NCBI GenBank assembly: GCA_035605155.1
Contig: DATNHC010000030.1
Span: forward strand, 1 to 20,184
Origin: VRUE01 sp035605155
Lineage (GTDB): Bacteria; Actinomycetota; Thermoleophilia; Solirubrobacterales; 70-9
Length of the DNA: 20,184 nucleotides
Direction: 5' to 3'
How positions within the stretch are numbered: the first letter of the stretch is position 1; each line of letters opens with the position of its first letter. Below are positions 12,501-20,184 of the stretch, one piece after another. Below the pieces are notes generated by a model. It did not search any database and had not been told where the DNA came from. It saw only the letters and a list, made by a program, of their open reading frames with translations. A program made the translations under genes and the position numbers.

Positions 12501-13913
12501 GTGGCTGCCAATCCCGCAGGCGAGGAGAAAAGCTCGGCCCAGAGCCGGGGGATGACGCCCGCGCGGATGGCGGCGCTCGCGGCGCTCGCCGTGGCGGTGA
12601 TCGCGCTCGCCTACGTGATCTTCTCCGGCAACGGCGGGCACCGCTACAACCTCCTCTTCCAGAACGCCGCCCAGCTGGTGCCCGACAACCAGGTCCTGAT
12701 CGGCGGCCAGCCGGTTGGCTCGGTCGAGAGCATCGAGCTGACCGACGACAACCTGGCCAAGGTCGTCGTCAAGGTCGAACAGGAGCTGCACGAGGGCACC
12801 ACCGCGATAATCCGCGCCACCTCGCTCTCGGGGGTCGCCAACCACTACGTCTCGATCAGCCCCGGGCCCAACAGCAACCCCTCACTCGACGACGACGCGA
12901 CGCTGGGCCTTGCCTCGACCACGACCCCGATCGACATCGACCAGCTCTTCAACACCTTCCCGCCCTCGGTGCGCCGCGGCCTGGGCCAGTTCTTCCGCGG
13001 CAATGCCGCCTGGTACGCCGGTCGCGGACAGGACGGCAGCGCCAACCGCACCTACGAATACCTCGGCGTCGGCTTCAACCGGGCGGGAGCCTTCGCGGCC
13101 GATCTGAACGCCGACGAACGGCTCCTCTCGCGCTTCCTGATCAGCTCCAGCCGGCTGAGCACCGCGGTCTCCGAACGTGGCGCCGAGCTCTCCAGCGCGA
13201 TCGCCAACGCCAGCACGGCCTTCGGCGCGATCGCCAGCCAGAACGTCGCCCTCAGCCGCAGCCTCGAGCTGCTGCCGCCCACCTTCCGCCAGGCGAACAC
13301 GACCTTCGTCAACCTGCGCGCCGCGCTCGACGACCTCGACCCGCTGATCGAGACCTCGCGCACGGCGACCGTGGACCTGGCGCCCTTCCTCGCCGAACTC
13401 CGTCCCTTCCTCTCCAAAGCGGTACCGGTCTTCAAGGACCTGCGCCTCACCGTGCGTCGCCAGGGCTTCGCCAACGACACGGCGGAAGCGCTGGCGATGC
13501 TGCCCAGCGTGCAGCGCCGCGCCGCGCGCACCTTCCCCCATGCAGAAGAAGGGGTCGACGCCTTCCTGCCCAACCTCGAATTCTTCCGTGCCTACGCGCC
13601 GGATCTCTTCAACGGCTTCGCCAAGCTCGGTCAGACGTCCGCGACCTACGACGGCAACGGCCACTACGTCCGCGCCAGCTTCTCCGGCCTCAACATCTTC
13701 GACTACGACGCAGCGACCCGAGTGCTCGAGCCGATCGCGCCGAGCGAACAGTACGGCGCCTTCGGCGAATCGGCTGCTGTCACGCGTCGTTGCCCTGGCG
13801 GCGGTAGCCAACCCGCCACCGACGGCTCAAGCCCCTTCGTCGAACCGCCCTTCACCGGCGCCAGCGTGACCGCCACCGACTGCAACCCGGCCGACGCGCC
13901 CCCCGGACCATGA
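12501..13913 (+). CDS. MCE-family lipid-transport protein, first of six
   Basis: 470 residues from GTG 12501; ATG 12552 (residue 18) is an alternative, and neither has a well-placed ribosome-binding site (GGAGG at 12472 is too far). Cytoplasmic tail, one membrane anchor at about 19-41, then an MCE/MlaD domain at about 47-125 with the core VLIGGQPVGSVESI and ending VSISPG. The conserved segment after the domain (PIDIDQLFNTF) opens a long helical region to about 350, expected to form the tunnel of the Mce needle. The C-terminal module contains D384-G-N-G-H-Y-V-R391, a pattern shared with other genes of the cluster. The tail is Pro/Gly-rich with two cysteines. Its stop overlaps the next start (ATGA). 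By position it corresponds to mceA. Confidence 0.9.
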   Translation: MAANPAGEEKSSAQSRGMTPARMAALAALAVAVIALAYVIFSGNGGHRYNLLFQNAAQLVPDNQVLIGGQPVGSVESIELTDDNLAKVVVKVEQELHEGTTAIIRATSLSGVANHYVSISPGPNSNPSLDDDATLGLASTTTPIDIDQLFNTFPPSVRRGLGQFFRGNAAWYAGRGQDGSANRTYEYLGVGFNRAGAFAADLNADERLLSRFLISSSRLSTAVSERGAELSSAIANASTAFGAIASQNVALSRSLELLPPTFRQANTTFVNLRAALDDLDPLIETSRTATVDLAPFLAELRPFLSKAVPVFKDLRLTVRRQGFANDTAEALAMLPSVQRRAARTFPHAEEGVDAFLPNLEFFRAYAPDLFNGFAKLGQTSATYDGNGHYVRASFSGLNIFDYDAATRVLEPIAPSEQYGAFGESAAVTRRCPGGGSQPATDGSSPFVEPPFTGASVTATDCNPADAPPGP

Positions 13914-15436
13914 GAAGGGCACTGGCGATAGGCGCCCTGGTTGCGGCGGCGATTGTCGCCATCGTGCTGGTCTTCTCCGGTGGCGATGAAGACGACGCCT
14001 ACGTCGTACGGGCGATCTTCGACAGCGGCGGCTTCATGGTCAACGGCGAGGAGGTGCGGGTAGCGGGCGCCAACGTCGGCGAAATCGAGTCGGTCACCGT
14101 CACGCTGCCCGGAGAGATCTCCAGCTACGAAGGCGGCAAGCCCCAGGCGATCGAGGGCAAGGCAGCGATCGTGATGAAGATCACCGACCCCGGCTTCCAG
14201 GACTTCCGCAGCGACGCATCCTGCGTGATTCGCCCCCAGTCGCTGATCGGCGAGAAGTTCGTCGACTGCCGCCCGACTGTGCCGCGTGCCCCGGGCTCAT
14301 CGCCGGCTCCGCCGTTGAAGGAAATCGCCGACGACCAACCCGGCGCCGGCGAGTACCTGCTGCCGCTGGAGAACAACAGCACCAGCGTCGACCCCGATCT
14401 GATCAACAACATCAACCGGCTGCCCTATGCGCAGCGCTTCCGCCTGATCTTCAACGAACTCGGCGCCGGGCTGGCCGGCCGCGGCGCCGACCTCGAGGCG
14501 GCGGTCAGGCGCGCCAACCCGGTTCTGCGCGACGTCGACCGGCTACTCGGCATCCTCGAGGCCCAGCGCGAGCAGTTGACCCAGCTTGCAGCCGACTCAG
14601 ACCAGGTGCTCGAGCCCCTCTCGCGGGACCGCACCGCGGTTGCCGGCTTCTTCGCCAACTCGGGCACCGCCGCGCAGGCCAGCGCCGAACGTGGCGCCGA
14701 CCTGGAAGCCTCGCTGCAGAAGCTCCCCGAGTTCCTGCGCGAGTTCCGCGCCACGCTGCGCAGCCTGGGCGGCTTCTCCGAGGCGGCCTCGTCGACCTTC
14801 GCCGAGCTCGGCGAGGCGGCGCCGTCGTTCACCGAAGCAACGCGCCTCTTGGGACCGTTCTCGAATGCCTCGACCGTTGCCTTCAAGTCGCTCGGCAACG
14901 CCGGCGAAGAAGCCGGCCCGACGCTGCGCGCCGCCGATCCGATCGCCCGCAAGACGCGTGACCTGGCCCGCACCGGCGCAGCCCCGACCAATGAACTGGC
15001 CGAGTTCTTCGCCAGCGCCAGAGAAACCAAGGGCTTCGACGGCCTCGTCGACCTGATCTACAGTGGCACCGCTGCCACCAACGGCTTCGACAAATACGGT
15101 CATTTCACGCGCACCCTGGTGACCCTGACCAACTGTCCTGAATACGTCCTCTCGGGAGCAAGCGGTTGTTCGGCGAACTTCACCGGCGCTGCCGCCGGCA
15201 CGTCGTCGCTGACGGGGCTCGCACTACGGAAGTTCTACGAAGACGAGGAAGAACGGGAAGCCGCGAGGATCGGCGGTACCCTGGCTCGACCGGGTACGCC
15301 ACTTCCCAACCTCGCCCCGCTGGCACCTGCCAATCCTCCCCCTGTCGGCCTGGACGAAAGCCGCCAGCTGGGCTCTGCCGAGGCACTGCCGACTCAGCGC
15401 CAGCGCGTAACCCTCGACTACTTCCTCGGCCAATGA
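13910..15436 (+). CDS. MCE-family lipid-transport protein, second of six
   Basis: 508 residues, ATG overlapping the previous stop by 4 bp. Very short cytoplasmic tail (MRR), anchor at about 4-22, MCE domain at about 30-123 with EVRVAGANVGEIESV. The domain carries an insert (GEISSYEGGKPQAIEGK) between strands and two cysteines (C105 and C119) that may pair. A long helical stretch follows (INRLPYAQRFRLIFNELGAGLAGRG onward), and then a C-terminal segment with D394-K-Y-G-H-F-T-R401, equivalent to the D-x-x-G motif of its neighbours. It ends in a Pro-rich tail. Its stop overlaps the next gene (ATGA at 15433). Confidence 0.9.
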   Translation: MRRALAIGALVAAAIVAIVLVFSGGDEDDAYVVRAIFDSGGFMVNGEEVRVAGANVGEIESVTVTLPGEISSYEGGKPQAIEGKAAIVMKITDPGFQDFRSDASCVIRPQSLIGEKFVDCRPTVPRAPGSSPAPPLKEIADDQPGAGEYLLPLENNSTSVDPDLINNINRLPYAQRFRLIFNELGAGLAGRGADLEAAVRRANPVLRDVDRLLGILEAQREQLTQLAADSDQVLEPLSRDRTAVAGFFANSGTAAQASAERGADLEASLQKLPEFLREFRATLRSLGGFSEAASSTFAELGEAAPSFTEATRLLGPFSNASTVAFKSLGNAGEEAGPTLRAADPIARKTRDLARTGAAPTNELAEFFASARETKGFDGLVDLIYSGTAATNGFDKYGHFTRTLVTLTNCPEYVLSGASGCSANFTGAAAGTSSLTGLALRKFYEDEEEREAARIGGTLARPGTPLPNLAPLAPANPPPVGLDESRQLGSAEALPTQRQRVTLDYFLGQ

Positions 15437-16860
15437 GAAACCGCAGCGGCATACAGGGAGTGGCGAGCAGCCCGGTGATCGTCGGGGCGGTGACGGTGCT
15501 GGTCGTGATCGTCGCCGTCTTCCTCGCCTACAACGCCAACAACGGCCTGCCCTTCGTCTCGACCTACGACCTCACCGCTCGGGTGCCCAACGCCAACGCG
15601 CTGGTCAAGGGCAACGAGGTGCGGATCGGGGGGGCCCGGGTCGGCGTGGTCAAGTCGGTGGTGCCGGTCCAAATCGGCGATGGCAAGGTCGCCGCCGACC
15701 TCAGCCTCAGCCTCGACAAGAGCGTCGAACCGCTGCCGGACAACTCGACGATGATCATCCGGCCGAAATCGCCACTGGGGCTCAAGTACCTGCAGATCGT
15801 CCCAGGCGACTCGGGCGAGGGCTTCGACGCCGGCGACACGATCCCGCTTGCTTCCTCGCGACCCGAACCGGTCGACATCGACCAGTTCTTCGGCATGTTC
15901 GACGAGAAAACCAGGGACGCGATCCAGCGCAACCTGGCGGGCTTCGGCAACGCTTTCGCCGGTCGCGGACCGCAGATCAACAACGCCTTCCACGCCCTGC
16001 GGCTGCTCGCCGAAGACAGTCAGCCGACCCTGGCGACGATCGTCGCGCCGAGCACGGGCTTCGGCGAGTTCTGGCGCGCCCTGGAGGCGCTAAACGCAAC
16101 CCTGGCGCCGGTCGCAGGCGAACAGGCGAGCATGTTCGTCGCCCTCGACCGCACCTTCGCCGCCTTCGCCCGCGTCTCTCGCCCCTACATCCAGGAAACG
16201 ATCGAAAAGGGCCCGGAAACGCTCGACTCGGTCACCGAAGACCTGCCCGCCCTGCGACCCTTCTTCCACAGCTCCGAACGCTTCTTTGCTGCCCTCCGAC
16301 CAGGCGCCACGACGCTCGCCAGAACCTCGCCGACGATCGCCGCCGCGCTGCGCGCCGGCATCCCGGCGCTCAACGCCTCGCCGCGGCTCAACGCGCAGCT
16401 GCCGCCGACCGCCGACGCGCTGCTTGCCTTCCAGGAAGCGCCCGGCGTCTTCAACGGCCTCGACCTGCTGATCGACACCAACGAAACGCTCGCCCCGGCG
16501 ATCCGCTTCATCGCCCCGGCGCAGACCACCTGCAATTACCTGACGCTCGCCTTCCGCAACCTGGCAAGCGCCTCCAGCGAGGGCAACGGGCTGGGCAACT
16601 GGTTCAACGCAATCAGCTTCGAGGCGCCGGAAGGCGCCAATTCCGAGGCTGGCCCGGCGTCGGCTCCCGCTAACGGTCCTGAGCGTCTCAACCACCTTCA
16701 CACGAATCCCTATCCGAACACCGCGGCGCCGGGCCAGCCGGAGGAGTGCGAGGCAGGCAACGAGCTCTACGCGAAGGGCGTCACGACGATTGGCAACACA
16801 CCGCGCAACGACGGCATCAAAACCGCCGGGCAGTCGAAAAAACAGCTGGGGGAAGAGTAA
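15433..16860 (+). CDS. MCE-family lipid-transport protein, third of six
   Basis: 475 residues. ATG 15433 was chosen because it overlaps the preceding stop and is followed by an anchor at about 13-35; the frame is open further upstream only as a shadow. MCE domain at about 44-130 with EVRIGGARVGVVKSV and LKYLQIVPGD, then PVDIDQFFGMFDEKTRDAIQ and GFGNAFAGRG, the usual post-domain segment. The helical region runs to about 350. Near the C-terminus a cysteine (QTTCNYL) and E383-G-N-G occupy the place of the D-x-x-G motif. The tail is rich in Pro, Gly and Asn. The next gene starts directly after its TAA, and GGGGAAGAG before the stop can serve as the ribosome-binding site for that gene. Confidence 0.9.
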   Translation: MRNRSGIQGVASSPVIVGAVTVLVVIVAVFLAYNANNGLPFVSTYDLTARVPNANALVKGNEVRIGGARVGVVKSVVPVQIGDGKVAADLSLSLDKSVEPLPDNSTMIIRPKSPLGLKYLQIVPGDSGEGFDAGDTIPLASSRPEPVDIDQFFGMFDEKTRDAIQRNLAGFGNAFAGRGPQINNAFHALRLLAEDSQPTLATIVAPSTGFGEFWRALEALNATLAPVAGEQASMFVALDRTFAAFARVSRPYIQETIEKGPETLDSVTEDLPALRPFFHSSERFFAALRPGATTLARTSPTIAAALRAGIPALNASPRLNAQLPPTADALLAFQEAPGVFNGLDLLIDTNETLAPAIRFIAPAQTTCNYLTLAFRNLASASSEGNGLGNWFNAISFEAPEGANSEAGPASAPANGPERLNHLHTNPYPNTAAPGQPEECEAGNELYAKGVTTIGNTPRNDGIKTAGQSKKQLGEE

Positions 16861-18369
16861 GTGGGACGGCTACCGGAGCGAGACACGAGGGCGGGAGCGA
16901 CCAACAGGCGCTTCAAGTGGCGGCCCAGCAACGCCCTGATCGCGGTGATCTTCCTGCTGATCTTCACGATCGGCCCCTACCTGGCCTTCACCGGCCACGT
17001 CCCCTTCACCAGCTACGGCTACCAGCTCAAGGCAACCTTCGCCAACGGCGTCAACATCTCGGCCAACTCGCCGGTGCGGATCGCCGGCGTTGACGTGGGA
17101 CGCGTGATCAAGGTCGGTCGCAACGGCGACGCCACCGAGGTGACCTTCACGGTCGAAGACGACGGCCGGCCGATCCACGAGGACGCCTTCGCCGCGATCC
17201 GGCCGCGGATATTCCTCGAGGGCAACTTCTTCGTCGACCTCTCACCCGGCAGCCCCAGCGCGGCGGAGCTCGACAGCGGCGCGACGATCGGCGTCAGCCA
17301 CACCTCGACCTGGGTGCAGATCGACGAGGTGCTGACCGCCCTGCAGGCGCCCGTGCGCGCTGACCTCAGCCGCCTGCTGGAAGGCTTCGGGGAAGCCCTC
17401 ACCCACGAGCCAAGTGCCGCCGAAGACCGCACCCAACTGCCCGAGGTTCAGGGCAAGACCGGCGCCGAGGGGCTCAACGGCGCCCTGCTCTACGGTGGCG
17501 ACGCCGGTCGTTACAGCGCCCAGGTGACCAACGCCCTGCTCGGCACCGAGCCCGGCGACCTCGCACGGCTGGTTGCCGGCACCGGCCGCGCCTTCGGCGC
17601 CCTGGCCCGCAACGAGGAGGACCTCAAGAGCCTGATCGTCAACTTCAACACCTTCACCGGCGCCCTCGCGGCCCAGTCGACGAACCTGAGCACGAGCGTC
17701 CAGCGCCTGGCGCCCGCCCTGGACGAGTTCCACGGCTCGCTGGTCAGCCTCAACCAGACGCTGCCGCCGCTGCGCGCCTGGGCGATCGAGCTGACCCCTT
17801 CGGTGGCGGAGGTGCCCGACTGGATTGCCGCGGGCAAGCCGTGGCTCGCGCAGTCCAAGCCGCTGCTTTCCGGCAAGGAGCTGGGCGGCACAGCGAAGCT
17901 GCTGCGCGAAGCGACGCCAGGTTTGGCGGGCGCAGCCCAGGCCGGCAAAGCAGTTGCCCTGCCGCAGCTAAATCGGATCAGCCTCTGCACGACCCAGGTG
18001 GTGATGCCGACCTTCAACCAGGTGATCGGCGGCCAGTTCAGCACCGGCCAGCCCAACTACCGCGAATTCCTCTACACGCTGGCCAACTTTGCCGGCTGGG
18101 GACAGAGCTTCGATGGCAACGGGCCCTTCCTGCGCATCCAGCCCGGCGGCGGCAACCTGCTGGTCGAACTGAAGAACGACCTCGGCAATCTCGCCACGGA
18201 GAAGCAGGACTTCGCCCGCACGGCGGCGCCGCCGCTCGGCACCCAGCCCCAGCTGGCAGGACGGCCGCCGAAGAAGCCGGACGTCCGTTGCGACTCCAAT
18301 CCGGTTCCCGACATCAACGGCCCGCTCGGTCAGGTGGGTCCCGCTAACCCGGCGGTGATCGGCGGATGA
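16861..18369 (+). CDS. MCE-family lipid-transport protein, fourth of six
   Basis: 502 residues from a GTG directly abutting the previous TAA. Basic cytoplasmic tail (NRRFKWRPSN), anchor at about 24-46, MCE domain at about 52-135 with VRIAGVDVGRVIKV and FLEGNFFVDLSPG, then STWVQIDEVLTALQAPVRADL. A segment of about 25 residues (THEPSAAEDRTQLPEVQGKTG) interrupts the usual GRG-containing helix and is absent from the paralogs. The C-terminal module has a cysteine (ISLCTT) followed by D418-G-N-G-P-F-L-R425, then a Pro-rich tail. Its stop overlaps the next start (ATGA at 18366). Confidence 0.9.
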   Translation: MGRLPERDTRAGATNRRFKWRPSNALIAVIFLLIFTIGPYLAFTGHVPFTSYGYQLKATFANGVNISANSPVRIAGVDVGRVIKVGRNGDATEVTFTVEDDGRPIHEDAFAAIRPRIFLEGNFFVDLSPGSPSAAELDSGATIGVSHTSTWVQIDEVLTALQAPVRADLSRLLEGFGEALTHEPSAAEDRTQLPEVQGKTGAEGLNGALLYGGDAGRYSAQVTNALLGTEPGDLARLVAGTGRAFGALARNEEDLKSLIVNFNTFTGALAAQSTNLSTSVQRLAPALDEFHGSLVSLNQTLPPLRAWAIELTPSVAEVPDWIAAGKPWLAQSKPLLSGKELGGTAKLLREATPGLAGAAQAGKAVALPQLNRISLCTTQVVMPTFNQVIGGQFSTGQPNYREFLYTLANFAGWGQSFDGNGPFLRIQPGGGNLLVELKNDLGNLATEKQDFARTAAPPLGTQPQLAGRPPKKPDVRCDSNPVPDINGPLGQVGPANPAVIGG

Positions 18370-19778
18370 GCACCCCCGAGCCAGGAGTAGGCCGCTGGGC
18401 GCACTTCCGCGCGGTCCTCTCGCGCCAAGCGCGGGGGCGCAGCAAGGACACGATCGCAATCGCCCTGCTCGCCGCGGTGGGCATCGTGATGACGCTCTGG
18501 ATCTTCACCCAGCAGAAAGCGACGCTGCCGTCATGGGTGCCGCTGGTCGGCGAAGAGTTCGCCCACGTCACCGGAGAGTTCACGACCGCCCAGGCGGTCA
18601 CCCCTGGGCAGGGCCAGGCGGTCGACATCGCCGGCATCCAGGTGGGCAAGGTCACCTCGGTCGACCTCGAAAAGGGCCACGCCGTGGTTGGCATGGACAT
18701 CGAGCCCAAGTACATGGAGCTGATCCACCCCGACGCGACCCTGCTCCTGCGACCGAAAACCAACCTCAATGACATGGTGGTCGAGGTCGACCCCGGCAAG
18801 GCGCGTGGACATATCGAAGACGGCTACAACTTCCCGCTCTCGCGCACCGAACCGAACGTCAACCTCGACGCCTTTCTCGCAACGCTCGACGCCGATACCC
18901 GCCAGTACATCCAGCTGCTCGTTGCCGGCGGCGCCCAGGGCATCGGCGACCGCGGCCGTCAGCTCTCCGGCGCCCTCCGCCGCCTGCAGCCCTTCTCGCA
19001 CTACATCGCCGACCTCAACCGGGCTGTCGCCAGGCGCCGCGAGGCCCTTGCCAGGGTGATCCACAACTTCGGACTGCTGACCACCGAGCTCGGCCGCCAC
19101 GATCGTGACCTCGAACGCTTCGTCAGCTCCTCGAGCGCCGCCCTGGGCGACTTCGCCAACCAGCAGGAGGCGATCCAGGAGACGCTGGTCGAGCTGCCCT
19201 CGACGCTCGCCGTGGCCGAGTCGGCCTTCGCCAGCGCCGACCGCTTTGCGAAGACGGCGCGCCCGGCACTGCTCGACCTGATCCCGCAAGCGCAAGCGCT
19301 GGGGCCTGCCCTGCGGGCCAACGCGCGCTTCTTCGAAGAGACGACGGAGCCGATCGCCGAGCAGGTCCGACCCTTCACCCGCCAGATCCGACCGACGCTC
19401 ACCCACGTCAAGCAGGGCGCGGCCGACCTGGAGAAGTCCGTGCGCGGCTTCGGCAACGCCCTGGGCGGCTTCAACAGCTTCCTCAACGAGCTCGCCTACA
19501 AGCCGAAAGGCAGCCGCCAGAGCTACCTCTTCTACCTGCCCTGGCTCAATCACAACATCAACGCGACCTTCAACCTCGACGACCCCGCCGGACCGATCAG
19601 CCGCAGCCTGATCATGATTTCCTGCAATGGCACCGACCTCGCCTACGGGCTCGCGGGGGGCAAGCCATTCCTCCAGACCCTGCTCCAGGGGGCGAACATC
19701 CCGCGCAAGGACCAGCTTCCACCGGTGGCTGAGGACCCAACGCTTCCCGGCAGGAGCTGCGGACCGGAATCCAAATGA
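18366..19778 (+). CDS. MCE-family lipid-transport protein, fifth of six
   Basis: 470 residues, ATG overlapping the previous stop. Longer cytoplasmic tail, anchor at about 29-47, MCE domain at about 65-145 with VDIAGIQVGKVTSV and LNDMVVEVDPGK. The post-domain segment is NVNLDAFLATLDADTRQYIQ, followed by GIGDRGRQLSGALRRLQP and a long helical region to about 385. The C-terminal part differs from genes 1-4: it lacks the D-x-x-G-x-[FY]-x-R motif and instead has SYLFYLPWLNHNINATF and a cysteine at MISCNGTD. There is no lipobox, so it is not the lipoprotein-type MceE of mycobacteria. Its stop overlaps the sixth gene (ATGA at 19775). Confidence 0.9.
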   Translation: MSTPEPGVGRWAHFRAVLSRQARGRSKDTIAIALLAAVGIVMTLWIFTQQKATLPSWVPLVGEEFAHVTGEFTTAQAVTPGQGQAVDIAGIQVGKVTSVDLEKGHAVVGMDIEPKYMELIHPDATLLLRPKTNLNDMVVEVDPGKARGHIEDGYNFPLSRTEPNVNLDAFLATLDADTRQYIQLLVAGGAQGIGDRGRQLSGALRRLQPFSHYIADLNRAVARRREALARVIHNFGLLTTELGRHDRDLERFVSSSSAALGDFANQQEAIQETLVELPSTLAVAESAFASADRFAKTARPALLDLIPQAQALGPALRANARFFEETTEPIAEQVRPFTRQIRPTLTHVKQGAADLEKSVRGFGNALGGFNSFLNELAYKPKGSRQSYLFYLPWLNHNINATFNLDDPAGPISRSLIMISCNGTDLAYGLAGGKPFLQTLLQGANIPRKDQLPPVAEDPTLPGRSCGPESK

Positions 19779-20184
19779 GCAAGCGCGCCCCCAGCACAGC
19801 CCAGCTGCTCGTCATCGCCGGCTTTGCGCTGTCCTGCTTCGGCATCCTGCTCTTCCTCTGGATCACCTTCGGCGGACCGACGCCGTTCAAGGCACGCCCA
19901 TACCAGATCAACATCCCCTTCAAGGAGGCGACCCAGCTCGCCCAGCAGTCCGACGTGCGGATCTCCGGCGTCTCGGTCGGCAAGGTGCAGGACATCGTCC
20001 TCGGCCCAGACGGCGAACAGGCGATGGCCAAGGTCCACATCGAAGACAAGTACGGGCCGATCCCCAAGGACACCCGCGCCGTGCTGCGCACCAAGACGCT
20101 GCTTGGCGAGACCTACATCGAGCTGACGCCCGGGGACCGCGACGGGCCGGTGCTCGAGGACGGTGGCACCCTGGCCAACGCGCA
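19775..20184 (+). CDS. MCE-family lipid-transport protein, sixth of six (3' end outside window)
   Basis: The first 136 residues are visible and the frame is open at the right edge. Anchor at about 9-32; ALSC inside the anchor resembles a lipobox but is followed by more hydrophobic residues, so lipidation is unlikely. MCE domain from about 42 with VRISGVSVGKVQDI and LLGETYIELTPGD, the typical domain end. The ATG overlaps the previous stop by 4 bp. As the sixth consecutive MCE gene it would complete a set for a hetero-hexamer. Whether permease (YrbE) genes follow cannot be seen. Confidence 0.9.
   Translation, partial: MSKRAPSTAQLLVIAGFALSCFGILLFLWITFGGPTPFKARPYQINIPFKEATQLAQQSDVRISGVSVGKVQDIVLGPDGEQAMAKVHIEDKYGPIPKDTRAVLRTKTLLGETYIELTPGDRDGPVLEDGGTLANA

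Noticed and set aside
19787..19870. Possible lipobox (ALSC) in the sixth Mce protein
   Set aside because: The cysteine is in the middle of a continuous membrane helix, with hydrophobic residues after it, unlike a cleavable lipoprotein signal.
1..20184. CRISPR arrays, insertion sequences, integrases, phage genes, rRNA
   Set aside because: No regularly spaced repeats, transposase-like proteins or rRNA sequence were seen on either strand; the genes form ordinary chromosomal runs.

Overview
This is a GC-rich chromosomal window with dense, mostly plus-strand genes, many GTG/TTG starts and stop/start overlaps (ATGA, GTGA). The gene content (menaquinone enzymes, a Tat-exported Rieske protein, TatA plus TatC without a visible TatB, a zinc-ribbon protein of a type I recall from actinobacteria, and a six-gene Mce cluster next to an MmpL transporter) suggests an actinobacterium. 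My best guess is the deep-branching class Thermoleophilia (Solirubrobacterales). This placement is inference from content, not a phylogeny.

Layout. (1) Positions 2-5244 form a respiratory and quinone block: the 3' half of hemL; a small protein that looks like a catalytically dead relative of prenyl diphosphate synthases; qcrA (Rieske), qcrB (b6-type cytochrome b) and qcrC (subunit IV fused to cytochrome c); then menG (demethylmenaquinone methyltransferase) and a complete polyprenyl diphosphate synthase. (2) A minus-strand zinc-ribbon protein (5274-5606) lies back to back with tatA and tatC, followed by a membrane-anchored helical-repeat protein. (3) A minus-strand block (7595-8959) holds an XRE-type regulator, tRNA-Lys(CTT) with a clear -10 box, and a secreted protein of unknown function. 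(4) From 9077 to the right edge there is a 1091-residue MmpL/RND transporter and then six consecutive genes for MCE-domain proteins, the last cut by the window edge.

How it fits together. Block 1 encodes heme supply, the menaquinone side chain and ring methylation, and the menaquinol-oxidising complex. The Tat genes about 4 kb away could export its Rieske subunit, which carries a twin-arginine signal. In block 4, six different MCE proteins match the hetero-hexameric Mce lipid-transport needle known from mycobacteria. The MCE genes are preceded by an MmpL-type transporter rather than by the YrbE permease pair that usually opens mce operons; YrbE genes may lie outside the window. The points I would follow up first are the small prenyl-synthase-like protein at 717, the MmpL-headed Mce cluster with its oversized helical MmpL domain, and a set of CTGTT half-sites shared by the XRE-gene leader and the region upstream of mmpL.

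I saw no CRISPR array, insertion sequence, phage gene or rRNA. The longest non-coding stretches are all under 200 bp.
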